DNA from: Salinimicrobium flavum
GTDB lineage: Bacteria > Bacteroidota > Bacteroidia > Flavobacteriales > Flavobacteriaceae
Direction of reading: 5' to 3'
DNA length: 64,000 nt
Assembly (NCBI RefSeq): GCF_042684505.1
Contig: NZ_JBHULT010000003.1
Span: 1-64,000, forward strand
Part shown: in pieces, positions 1 to 8,489 of the stretch
Layout of the letters: every line of letters begins with the position of its first letter
Position numbering within the stretch: the stretch's first letter is position 1
Notes under the pieces: generated by a model
Databases searched by the model: none
What the model saw: only the letters and a program-made list of their open reading frames with translations
What the model was told of the DNA's origin: nothing
Translations under genes and position numbers: made by a program

Positions 1-820
1 CACGGCACCTGAAGCTGAGCCCGATGATTTCTATACTACACAGGAAAATGTAACACTTTCAGTTTCTAAAACAGATGGAGTTTTAGCGAATGACAAAGAT
101 GCTGATGGCGACGTTTTGACTGTGGAACCGAGAGGGGGTGTTTCCAATGGAACACTCACATTAAATGCAGATGGTTCTTTTGTTTATGAACCTGATGCAG
201 GTTTTACCGGAGAAGATAAATTTACTTATGTCGCTTATGATGGTGAGGATTATTCTAACGAAGTTACAGTTANAAGAAAATGTAACACTTTCAGTTTCTA
301 AAACAGATGGAGTTTTAGCGAATGACAAAGATTCTGACGGCGACGCTTTGACTGTGGAACCGAGAGGGGGTGTTTCCAATGGAACACTGACATTAAATGC
401 AGATGGTTCCTTTGTTTATGAACCTGATGCAGGTTTTACCGGAGAAGATGAATTTACTTATGTCGCTTATGATGGTGAGGATTATTCTAACGAAGTTACA
501 GTTACTATCACGGTAACTGCTGCACCACCCCAAAACACGGCACCTGAAGCTGAGCCCGATGATTTCTATACTACACAGGAAAATGTAACACTTTCAGTTT
601 CTAAAACAGATGGAGTTTTAGCGAATGACAAAGATTCTGACGGCGACGCTTTGACTTTGGAACCGAGAGGGGGTGTTTCCAATGGAACACTCACATTAAA
701 TGCAGATGGTTCCTTTGTTTATGAACCTGATGCAGGTTTTACCGGAGAAGATAAATTTACTTATGTCGCTTATGATGGTGAGGATTATTCTAACGAAGTT
801 ACAGTTACTATCACGGTAAC
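1..820 (+). repeat. Near-identical 303-bp tandem coding repeats
   Basis: Equivalent positions in the copies (for example GAAAATGTAACACTTTCAG) fall at 44, 276 and 579. The intact spacing is 303 bp (101 codons), but the first interval is only 232 bp. Copies differ at only a few bases, such as GATGCTGATGGCGACGTT in copy 1 against GATTCTGACGGCGACGCT in copy 2. Homology ends near 820, where the linker to the C-terminal module begins. Confidence 0.9.
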
Positions 821-1376
821 AACCACTGGGAACGGTGGGGGAAATTCATCACCCATCGTTTGTGTTTCCCAATACACCCTTCCCCTCGACGAGAATGGAA
901 GAGCAACCCTTGATCCGCGGGAACTGTTCAGCGGGGGAACGGGCAGTGTGGAATTTACGGTAAGCAGGGAAGAGTTTACCTGTGCAGATCTGGGGGAGCA
1001 CAAAGTGATCTTGAATTATAAGACCCCTGAGGAAGAAGATTCCTGCGAAATTACGATCGTGGTCACAGATCCTCTCAACAGTTGTTTGGTAGGTCCTGTG
1101 GAACCTCCGGAGGAAGATACTTTTGTGATCCTTTACCCAAACCCCGGTAACGGAATGGTTTATTTCAAAACATCACCTAACCTTATGATTAGAAAAGCGG
1201 AGGTATTTGATATGAGAAGTCGTTACCTTTTTACAAAGGAATATGAGGACGTACTGAATGTCTTTTATATTTACAGTTTGGACCTTAGACCTTATCAAAG
1301 CGGGGTGTACACCATTAAATTATACACTACAGAAGGGGAGTACCTGCGCCGGGCAATCATTAACTATGAGGATTGA
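1..1376 (+). CDS. Repeat adhesin-like secreted protein with T9SS C-terminal sorting domain (5' partial, broken by assembly gap)
   Basis: C-terminal part of a large surface or secreted protein; its start lies outside the window. It has about three 101-residue Ig/cadherin-like repeats of the tandem-95 (Big_9) type, with motifs such as NDKDSDGD and SFVYEPDAGFTGED. An Ig-like module follows a Gly/Asn-rich linker (around 820-1100), and then a type A type IX secretion sorting domain (YPNPGNG ... YQSGVYTIKL) at about 1130-1373. The reading frame is frame 2 up to base 272 and frame 3 after base 274. The switch falls exactly at the single N, so it is an assembly artefact rather than a proven frameshift. 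Repeats of this type are known from adhesins. Export through the outer membrane by T9SS is inferred from the C-terminal domain. The stop lies 13 bp inside the convergent miaA gene. Confidence 0.85.
273..273. other. Single N marking a collapsed or missing repeat segment
   Basis: The N sits where the 303-bp unit should continue. Compared with the next unit, about 71 bp is missing (303 minus 232), covering the end of one repeat and the TAPEAEPDDFYTTQ start of the next. Because 71 is not a multiple of three, the frame shifts here. The true number of repeats cannot be read from this assembly. Confidence 0.85.
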
Positions 1377-2281
1377 TCCTTTTGGTTTTCGAGGTAAGTA
1401 ATGATCTCTTCAGCAGGAGTGGTATAATCAAACCACTTTATTTGCTCATTTTTTTTGAACCAGGTGAATTGCCTTTTTGCAAACCTGCGGGTGTTCTTTT
1501 TGATCTCATCAATAGCCTGTTCAAGGGTGATAGCTTCCTCAAGGTACCTGAAAAGTTCTTTATAGCCTACCGTATTGAGGGAATTAAGCTCCCGGTGAGG
1601 ATACAGTTGTTTGGCTTCCTCTAAAAGGCCTTCTTCCATCATTTTATCCACCCTTTGATTGATTCGGTCATATACGACTTCTCTCGGTGCGGTGAGACCA
1701 ATAAACACAGACTCAAAAAACCTTTTGGAGAAGTTTTCTTTTCGGAAAGAAGAATAGGGCTTACCTGTACCGATACAAATCTCCAGAGCTCTTATCAACC
1801 TGTGGGGATTCTGTTGGTCTACTGCGGAAAAATATTCAGGATCCCTGGTTTTTAACTCCTCCTGAAGGCTTCCGATTCCTGTTTTTTCCAGGCGTTCATT
1901 CAGGGATTCGCGGATTGCCGGATCTACTTCCGGAAAATGATCCAGTCCCTTTGTGATCGCATCTAGGTACAATCCGCTCCCACCAACAAGAATGACCCTG
2001 TCATGCGATTTAAAAAGTCCCTGAAGCTTTTCTATAGAGTCCCGTTCAAAATCGCCCACAGAATAATCTTCTTCGATAGATCTGTGGTGAATAAAATGAT
2101 GTGGGGCAGCTGCCAGTTCTTCCGCAGTGGGAGCCGCGGTGCCAATGCTCATCTCCCTGAAGAACTGCCGGGAATCTGCCGAGATGATCCCGGTTTTGAA
2201 ATGCGACGCAAGCCTGATGCTCAGGGAGGTTTTTCCAATGGCTGTAGGACCCACTATGCAGATAAGCTGCTTTTTACTCAT
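1364..2281 (-). CDS. miaA: tRNA dimethylallyltransferase
   Basis: MiaA transfers a dimethylallyl group to the N6 of A37 in tRNAs that read UNN codons. The protein is 305 residues, normal for the family, with the P-loop GPTAIGKT at residues 11-18, the DSRQFFREMSIGTA region and the conserved GGSGLYLDAI motif. I chose ATG at 2281 (MSKKQLIC) rather than an earlier in-frame start, because the family begins just before the P-loop. This start overlaps the upstream channel gene by 8 bp (AATGAGTAA), which suggests translational coupling. It is the last gene of a long minus-strand run, and its 3' end overlaps the adhesin gene by 13 bp. Confidence 0.95.
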   Translation of the reverse strand: MSKKQLICIVGPTAIGKTSLSIRLASHFKTGIISADSRQFFREMSIGTAAPTAEELAAAPHHFIHHRSIEEDYSVGDFERDSIEKLQGLFKSHDRVILVGGSGLYLDAITKGLDHFPEVDPAIRESLNERLEKTGIGSLQEELKTRDPEYFSAVDQQNPHRLIRALEICIGTGKPYSSFRKENFSKRFFESVFIGLTAPREVVYDRINQRVDKMMEEGLLEEAKQLYPHRELNSLNTVGYKELFRYLEEAITLEQAIDEIKKNTRRFAKRQFTWFKKNEQIKWFDYTTPAEEIITYLENQKDQSS

Positions 2282-3101
2282 TGAGTTTATTTCCGCAGTT
2301 ATGGCAGAACTCTGAACCATCCAGATGTTTACTCTCGTTACAGTGAGGACACACCTGGGTATTCAACTGTGGTTGTTTTTCACCTGCTCTTGAATATTCA
2401 GCACTTACTATACCGGTAGGAACGGCAATGATACCATAACCGGTTATCATGATAAAGGAAGCAATGAACCTTCCTAAGGGGGTAATTGGTGCGATATCGC
2501 CAAACCCAACAGTGGTCAAAGTTACGATACACCAATAAATACTTAAAGGTATATTGTCAAAACCCCCTGCTTCACCTTCCACCAAATGCATTATTGTGCC
2601 TGCAATTATGGTAATAATGAAAACCGCAAAAAGAAAAACAAAGATCTTGGGTCTGCTGTGCCTGAGTGCTACCGCAAGTTTGTCGGCTTCCCCCAGGTAT
2701 CTGGTGATCTTCAATATCCTGAAGACCCTTAATAACCTCAGGGCCCTTACCGCTAAAAGAACGTTGTATCCACCAAAGAACAACGTAAGATAAGTAGGGA
2801 TTGTAGAGACAAAATCTATTATTCCATAAAAACTGAAAATATAACTTTTCGGGTTTTTAATAGAAATGATCCTAAGAATGTATTCTATTGAGAAGATAAT
2901 CGTGATCACCCACTCTGTGACATAGAAAATGTGAAAATACTCTGCGTTTATATCCTTCACGCTTTCGAGCATCACAATTATAATACTCAGTACGATCACG
3001 AACAATAATACTACATCAAAAAACTTTCCTGCAGTCGTATCTGCTTCATAGATGACCTCATGAAGTTTATCTTTCCAGGGTTTTGCTGATGGTTCGGGCA
3101 C
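2274..3101 (-). CDS. Voltage-gated potassium-type ion channel with C-terminal zinc ribbon
   Basis: A 275-residue six-transmembrane channel of the Kv/ion_trans family. It shows an S4 voltage-sensor helix rich in spaced arginines (residues 119-134, RALRLLRVFRILKITR), a pore loop with the K+ selectivity filter TVGFGD (197-202) and a final inner helix. After S6 comes a short zinc-ribbon-like tail with CPHC at 251-254 and CHNC at 266-269. Potassium selectivity is inferred from the filter. The role of the tail is unknown; it may support assembly or metal or redox sensing. It is co-transcribed with miaA (8-bp overlap) and lies about 97 bp downstream of the DUF3857 gene. Confidence 0.88.
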   Translation of the reverse strand: MPEPSAKPWKDKLHEVIYEADTTAGKFFDVVLLFVIVLSIIIVMLESVKDINAEYFHIFYVTEWVITIIFSIEYILRIISIKNPKSYIFSFYGIIDFVSTIPTYLTLFFGGYNVLLAVRALRLLRVFRILKITRYLGEADKLAVALRHSRPKIFVFLFAVFIITIIAGTIMHLVEGEAGGFDNIPLSIYWCIVTLTTVGFGDIAPITPLGRFIASFIMITGYGIIAVPTGIVSAEYSRAGEKQPQLNTQVCPHCNESKHLDGSEFCHNCGNKLNE

Positions 3102-3198
3102 TAAGGGTATTTTAAAGTAAAAATAGGATTTTTAACCTGATCTAGTATAAAAACGCTTGTTTTCTTAACGGCTGCAATGAGTGAACCTTCGTCATGAC

Positions 3199-5160
3199 CT
3201 ATACTTTTTGTCTCACCAAAATTATTGACTTTTCCTGGATGTCCAGCATCTCGGTAAAGAATTGCTGGAGGTACGGGTAAAATCCGGAGGAATAAAGCGT
3301 AATAGGAAAAGATACCCTGCAATGAATATTCACCGTTCGTTCATCAACCTGTTGGGTCATGAAATATAAGGTCCCTCCGTTATCGGGCAACTTAAGGATC
3401 TTATTCTCCGGTAGCTCCACGAATTCATGATCTTCCGGGATCTCCAGGTGGATATTATAGGTGTAGGCATGCTTATATCCAAAATCAATGGGATAGGTCC
3501 TTTCCCTCATTTTGAACGGATTTTCATCATAGAATTTAAAGCTGAAGGGATTCAGGTAGATAAGGTCGTTGATCTTCTGACTGCCGTTGTGGAGGTTGAA
3601 GTTGATCTCAACCGGATTATTTTCAACATTGGGTGTAGCCGAAAGACTCCTGGTATGGCTGTTGGGATTGGTAAGGTCATTAAAGATATCCTCCTGTTTA
3701 AGGTCATCCAGCCTGTTCTTAACCGAAAGAGCATTGTAACCCGAAAAAACATGATTTGAAACACCGATAGCGGTCCCATCTGTGTTTAGCTTAATGGAAT
3801 CACGCATGGAGACCGAGGAAAACCCTTCCGGTTCGAGGTCTACCCAGGAACTGCCATTGGAAAAATCGAGTAAACGTCCGTAACGGTTGAGGGCTCTGAA
3901 AGGCGGTAGTCCAAAATAGGTGTTTTTCTCGGTGGCATCCAGAAAATATTTTTTCCCTTCAAGATCCAGTTGTACCATGAGGTAATTGAATTCAGAAAGA
4001 ACCGGGTATAGCTTGGTAGGCATTCCATTGGAACGGGTCGAACTAAGCACGGGGAGCACTTCAAAACCTTCTTCCTCGTAAAGGTTGTGCAAAAGGATAT
4101 TCATGGCAGATACATTCCCTGTCTTTTCTTCCAGCAGGTCCTTGATATTCACGTCAACGTTTTGAAGGAATTTCCCGTCCCACCTGTAGTTATCCTTTAC
4201 AAAATCAAATATTTTCTCCGCCTTTTCCAGGTTATTAGGCATACTGCTTATATTCTCCGGCAGGACTCCACGTACCCATTTTGTCTTTCGTAACTGTTTG
4301 CCAAGGTCATTATCTGTCTTGAACTCCTTATCGACATCATCCCAGGTCTTGGTGTATTTCCTTTTGTGGCCGTCTGTTCTCACCATCTCGTTGAGTTCAT
4401 ATTCCAGCCGTGATATGTAGTTGTATCTGGATGTTAAATATTTTTCTTCCTTAAAGGCAGGAATATCTGTCATCACGTATTCAGACCGGGCACAATCTGC
4501 CATGGCTGCTACTCCCCGTACTGAAAAACATCTTCTTTTAATATCGTTCTTTTCTGAATGCAGCTTCAGGTCACCCACCATCCTGATATGGTACTTAAAA
4601 TTCCCGGGAATTTCTGCCAGATACCTGCTGTAAACCTTTGGCACATCTGCCTGGAACCACCAGGGCTCAAAATTGAATATGAAGGGGGAAGCTTTCTGGT
4701 AGGAATAGACCAGTATTGCACCGGGCGTAACCGAGGGAAACGTGAATTTTACCAGGTCGTATTTTTCATTTTCTTCAGTATAGACCTTATCGGGGGAGAG
4801 GTGGTGCTCTTTTATTACGCCGTCCTCCAGGTAGTAAGTGATCGCCTTAAGTTCGCTGATCTTTTCTTTTCCGGTCTCACCTTTAAAAAGTCGTATAGAA
4901 ATATTTGCCTGGTCAAAACCTTCTTTATTGAGGACCTTGATCTTTGCAGTATAATTTGTGAGCAGGTCATAATCACCCTCAGATTCGAAACGGCTGTAAC
5001 CATCTTCAAAGATGAAAAATGCGTTGGCAGTGGTGTCTTTCTCGTAAGAGGTGGCTAATAACTCCTTTAAAGCAACGTTGCTATTACTCGTGTTGAACGA
5101 TTGTTGAGAAAATGCTGCTGAAAAGATTAGTAAGAATGGGAGGAGTAGAAATTTAATCAT
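3199..5160 (-). CDS. Secreted DUF3857 transglutaminase-like protein (catalytic residues missing)
   Basis: A 653-residue exported protein with a Sec signal peptide at 1-18 (cleavage near AAFS-QQ). It has an N-terminal DUF3857 beta domain, a transglutaminase-like core (about 300-420) and a C-terminal DUF3858-like beta domain. In the core, the position of the usual catalytic Cys reads GNVSAM (Val350) and the usual His position reads EFNYLMV, while the Asp survives (FLDATEK, Asp408). The enzyme is therefore probably inactive as a transglutaminase and may act as a periplasmic binding or scaffold protein. Such losses are common in this Bacteroidota family. The start overlaps the upstream gene by 8 bp. 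Function is not known. Confidence 0.85.
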   Translation of the reverse strand: MIKFLLLPFLLIFSAAFSQQSFNTSNSNVALKELLATSYEKDTTANAFFIFEDGYSRFESEGDYDLLTNYTAKIKVLNKEGFDQANISIRLFKGETGKEKISELKAITYYLEDGVIKEHHLSPDKVYTEENEKYDLVKFTFPSVTPGAILVYSYQKASPFIFNFEPWWFQADVPKVYSRYLAEIPGNFKYHIRMVGDLKLHSEKNDIKRRCFSVRGVAAMADCARSEYVMTDIPAFKEEKYLTSRYNYISRLEYELNEMVRTDGHKRKYTKTWDDVDKEFKTDNDLGKQLRKTKWVRGVLPENISSMPNNLEKAEKIFDFVKDNYRWDGKFLQNVDVNIKDLLEEKTGNVSAMNILLHNLYEEEGFEVLPVLSSTRSNGMPTKLYPVLSEFNYLMVQLDLEGKKYFLDATEKNTYFGLPPFRALNRYGRLLDFSNGSSWVDLEPEGFSSVSMRDSIKLNTDGTAIGVSNHVFSGYNALSVKNRLDDLKQEDIFNDLTNPNSHTRSLSATPNVENNPVEINFNLHNGSQKINDLIYLNPFSFKFYDENPFKMRERTYPIDFGYKHAYTYNIHLEIPEDHEFVELPENKILKLPDNGGTLYFMTQQVDERTVNIHCRVSFPITLYSSGFYPYLQQFFTEMLDIQEKSIILVRQKV

Positions 5161-6526
5161 AAGCGTTTAAATGAATGATCTTTAATCTGTTGTTTTTCCG
5201 AAGGTAATTTTGAATGATATGCTGGGCATCCCTGTCACTCTTCATGGGGGTGATAATTGACTTTATGATCTCCATGTTGTTCAATTGGTAATTCAGGTTA
5301 AAATACCCAATACCTTTGAACTTTCCTTCTTCAACCAACAGCGCGCTCTTTTCATCAAGATCGCGGCCGCGATCAATCACAAGCATATTCTGCCTTTCAT
5401 AACTGTATTTATCCAGCACTTCCTGTACACGGGTGTTATAATCCTCAACCGGTTCAAGGCCTACGCAGGCACCCTTACACTTTTTTATGCTGTAATTAAA
5501 GCAATTCCCGTTACCCGGGTGTACTCCCGTAAGGCGCTGGCACAAATTAAAATCCTCAATGATTGAATTAAGGATTGCTTTTGCCTGTTGCAGGTTGGTG
5601 AAAGTGGTTATGCTCTTTTTTCTTCCATCTGCCTTTCCAACCTTCAAATGAATATATCCTTGCTCGTCTTTGAATTGATAGAGGGCATAGGAGAAAATGG
5701 TTTTGGAAAGGGCCTTATTGAATTTCGGTTTGTTTCGTTTTATTTCTTCATTCTCTTTAAGCAGCGCATTGAGTTCATTTCCCGTGGCTTCATAGCTAAT
5801 AGAGATAACTTCTTTTTGTATCTCAACAGATTTCCGGTTCTCACTGGTAAAATGTTGATTCACCCGTTTTCTTATGTTCCTGCTCTTCCCAATGTAAATG
5901 ATCTCACCTTCAGTGTTGTGCAGGTAGTAAACCCCTGTGATAGACGGCAGGTTCTCCAGTAACTGCACGAGTTTTGTGTCCATTTGGATCCTTGGAGAAT
6001 TGCGGACAGAGCTTTTGAGGATCTCTTTTTCACTATCCTTTGCCAGTAGCATTTTGAACAACTTTACGGTTGCCTGTGCGTCACCGCTGGCACGATGCCG
6101 GTCACTTAAGGGAATACCTAAAGCCCGCACCAGTTTACCTAAACTATAACTTTGTTGCCCGGGAATCAGTTTTTTGGAGAGCTCCACCGTACAAAGGCTT
6201 TGCCGGTCAAATTCAAAGCCAAGACGCTGGAATTCGGTGCGAAGAATGCGGTAATCAAATTTTGCATTATGGGCTACAAGGATAGTACCTTCAGTGATCT
6301 CAACCACTCTTTTGGCCACCTCGTAGAATTTAGGAGCATTGCGCAGCATCTCATTGTTAATCCCCGTTAGGCCCACCACAAAAGGTTGGATAGGTATTTC
6401 CGGGTTTACAAGGCTTATGAATTGATCAACCACTTTTTGTCCGTCAAACTTATAGACAGCAATTTCTGTTATTCCCTCTTCATTATACTTCCCGCCGGTA
6501 GTTTCTATGTCTAAAATTGCGTACAA
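5153..6526 (-). CDS. DEDDh 3'-5' exonuclease fused to GIY-YIG UvrC-like N-terminal region
   Basis: A 457-residue fusion. Residues 1-165 are a DnaQ/PolC-type DEDDh exonuclease with D6, E8, D91, H144 and D149 (ILDIETTGG, HNAKFD, HRASGDA). Residues about 195-275 are a GIY-YIG endonuclease domain (GVYYLHN, YIGKSRNIRKR, and the NELNALLKENE segment). A UvrC-like Cys motif (CFNYSIKKCKGAC) follows near 370-385. The protein lacks the UvrB-binding and C-terminal endonuclease halves of UvrC, like the Cho nuclease. Exonuclease-Cho fusions are known in Bacteroidota and Actinobacteria. The expected role is nucleotide excision repair or damage processing. It sits 18 bp after the PLPBP gene. Confidence 0.9.
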   Translation of the reverse strand: MYAILDIETTGGKYNEEGITEIAVYKFDGQKVVDQFISLVNPEIPIQPFVVGLTGINNEMLRNAPKFYEVAKRVVEITEGTILVAHNAKFDYRILRTEFQRLGFEFDRQSLCTVELSKKLIPGQQSYSLGKLVRALGIPLSDRHRASGDAQATVKLFKMLLAKDSEKEILKSSVRNSPRIQMDTKLVQLLENLPSITGVYYLHNTEGEIIYIGKSRNIRKRVNQHFTSENRKSVEIQKEVISISYEATGNELNALLKENEEIKRNKPKFNKALSKTIFSYALYQFKDEQGYIHLKVGKADGRKKSITTFTNLQQAKAILNSIIEDFNLCQRLTGVHPGNGNCFNYSIKKCKGACVGLEPVEDYNTRVQEVLDKYSYERQNMLVIDRGRDLDEKSALLVEEGKFKGIGYFNLNYQLNNMEIIKSIITPMKSDRDAQHIIQNYLRKNNRLKIIHLNAYD

Positions 6527-6544
6527 AAGTGCTTCTCTCTAATT

Positions 6545-7204
6545 TTAATTATAATTTCTTTCTCCAAAAATGGAACTTCCAACCCTTATCATATTACTGC
6601 CGCATTCTATCGCGATCCTGTAATCCCCGCTCATTCCCATAGAAAGTGTGCTAAGGTTTGGGTGTTCCTTACTTAACTCGTCAAAAGTACTCTTTAAAAA
6701 GCTGAATTCCTGACGTATCTGCTGCTCATTATCTGTTAAAGTGGCCATCCCCATTAATCCAACTACTTTAACATGAGTCAATTCCCTGAATTTTTCTGAG
6801 TTGAGGATATCTTTAGCCTCAGCAACAGTTATTCCAAATTTAGTGTCTTCTTCAGCAATTTTGATCTGAAGCAGACAATCTATGCTTCGGTCATTTTTGG
6901 CAGCCTGTTTATCTATTTCCTTTAAAAGTTTGAGGCTGTCAACCGCATGTATCAGCTTCACAAAGGGAGCCATGTATTTCACCTTGTTTCGTTGTACATG
7001 CCCCACCATGTGCCATTCAATATCTTCGGGCAGTTTTTCCCACTTATCGGTCATCTCCTGGATCTTGTTCTCCCCAAATATTCTATGGCCGGCATTATAG
7101 GCTTCCAGGATATCTTCTTCAGGTTTGGTCTTGGAAATAGCCACCAGCTTAACTTCCGAAGGTATTTCCTGCTTTATCTTCTTTATATTTTCTGAAATGC
7201 TCAT
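6545..7204 (-). CDS. YggS/PLPBP family pyridoxal phosphate homeostasis protein
   Basis: A single-domain TIM-barrel PLP-binding protein of 219 residues. The PLP-binding lysine is K25 in VAISKTKP. The family motifs FGENKIQE, HMVGHVQRNK, LLQIKIAEE, GLMGMAT and LSMGMSGDYRIAIECGS are all present. PLPBP binds PLP without known catalytic activity and keeps cellular B6 vitamers and amino-acid pools balanced. The gene lies between DUF1015 (26-bp gap) and the exonuclease fusion (18-bp gap), in one apparent transcription unit. Confidence 0.95.
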   Translation of the reverse strand: MSISENIKKIKQEIPSEVKLVAISKTKPEEDILEAYNAGHRIFGENKIQEMTDKWEKLPEDIEWHMVGHVQRNKVKYMAPFVKLIHAVDSLKLLKEIDKQAAKNDRSIDCLLQIKIAEEDTKFGITVAEAKDILNSEKFRELTHVKVVGLMGMATLTDNEQQIRQEFSFLKSTFDELSKEHPNLSTLSMGMSGDYRIAIECGSNMIRVGSSIFGERNYN

Positions 7205-7230
7205 TTTCTTAAAAAATTTCTGCGGAAGGT

Positions 7231-8466
7231 TTAGAATTCATAAATGGTCATTCCGCTGCGGAGTTTTGGTTCTATGAATGTGCTTTTTGGGGGCATAGTT
7301 AAACCTTCATCTGCAATTTGCTTCACTTCTTCTATGGTCAACGGAAGCATTCCGAAGCCAACCGCGAAAGCACCTTCATCTACTGCTTTCTTTACTTCAA
7401 ATGACTCGCTTCTCCCCGGAAGATAAGAAATTCTGAGATCATTTCTGGGGTCCTCGATCCCTAAAAGAGGCCTCAATACCTTTACAAACAGGATGTATGG
7501 GTCAAGGGCACTCAGGGAATCTGTGAACTCATAATTCGTCTTCCGAAGATAGAGGGAATAGAATTCTCCATCCAGATACATTGAAAAATGATGTTTTTTG
7601 GAGGGTTTATAAAGCTCGGTACCACGGTTCTCGATCCTGAACCATTCATCGAGCTGCATGAGAAATTCCTTTTTACTAAGGCCGTTCAAATCTGTTACCA
7701 GCCTGTTGAACTCATATAGCCTCAGGTTACTCTCTGCAATGAGGTAGCTCAGGAAGTAGTTGTACGGTTCTTCCCCGGTATGATCTGGGTTTTGCTCCTT
7801 TGATTCTTTGGCCAGAAGCCATGAAGATGCACTCCTGTGATGGCCGTCTGCAATATAGATGGCAGGCATCTTTTCAAACTCTTTCCTGATCTTTTCAGTC
7901 AGCAAAGGCTCGTTTACCACCCAAAGATAATGGGTGTCTCTGTTCAGGGAGGAGAATTCATATTCGGGTCTTTGAGATCGTACCTCGTTAGAGATTTCGT
8001 TAATGATCTCGCTGTCCGGGTAGGTGAGGAGTACCGGTTCAGTATTGAATCCTACGGTATGCAGGTAGTCCTTGAACAACTGTTCACGGTGCGAAATAGT
8101 GTCTTCGTGCCGTTTGATCACATTGTTCTCATAGTCATCTACACAGGTGGCAGCGATGATCCCGCAATAGACCTGGTTTCGGGAAATGGTTTTGTAGATG
8201 TAGTAGGAGGGCATTTCATCCTGTATAAAGATCCCCTCTTCCCTGAATTCCAGATACCGGTTCTTCACCAGCTGAAAGCGCTTTGGGCCCGAGATCTCTT
8301 TCTGAAATTTATATCCCGGGTTGATGATGTGCAGAAAGGAAAACGGATTATGCTCCAGTTGAAACCGGAGTTCTTCTACCGAATAATCCTGATAGGGCCT
8401 GGATGCTACCAGACCAACCTTATCCCGGGAAGGCCGCACCGCCCTGAAAGGAATTATTTTAGCCAA
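7231..8466 (-). CDS. DUF1015 family protein
   Basis: A 411-residue cytosolic protein matching the DUF1015 family. It shows the N-terminal FRAVRPSRDKVGLVASRPYQ-type segment, the EDTISHREQLFKDYL region and the IADGHHRSASSWLLA motif. The conserved histidines in ADGHHR suggest a nuclease- or kinase-like active site, but no biochemical role is certain. In many genomes this family sits near serine biosynthesis genes; here it lies between 3-hydroxybutyryl-CoA dehydrogenase (23-bp gap) and PLPBP (26-bp gap). I would not assign a function beyond the family. Confidence 0.88.
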   Translation of the reverse strand: MAKIIPFRAVRPSRDKVGLVASRPYQDYSVEELRFQLEHNPFSFLHIINPGYKFQKEISGPKRFQLVKNRYLEFREEGIFIQDEMPSYYIYKTISRNQVYCGIIAATCVDDYENNVIKRHEDTISHREQLFKDYLHTVGFNTEPVLLTYPDSEIINEISNEVRSQRPEYEFSSLNRDTHYLWVVNEPLLTEKIRKEFEKMPAIYIADGHHRSASSWLLAKESKEQNPDHTGEEPYNYFLSYLIAESNLRLYEFNRLVTDLNGLSKKEFLMQLDEWFRIENRGTELYKPSKKHHFSMYLDGEFYSLYLRKTNYEFTDSLSALDPYILFVKVLRPLLGIEDPRNDLRISYLPGRSESFEVKKAVDEGAFAVGFGMLPLTIEEVKQIADEGLTMPPKSTFIEPKLRSGMTIYEF

Positions 8467-8489
8467 ATTATTATTTTACCGGATTAAGA

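Noticed and set aside
165..272. Frame-3 reading before the N as part of the adhesin
   Set aside because: It gives an unrelated peptide (MQMVLLFMNLM). The true repeat frame before the N is frame 2.
1..820. Possible CRISPR array
   Set aside because: The repeat unit is 303 bp, in frame and coding for Ig-like domains; there are no short repeats with unique spacers.
7837..8487. A 216-codon plus-strand frame opposite DUF1015
   Set aside because: DUF1015 motifs are on the minus strand; the opposite translation has none.
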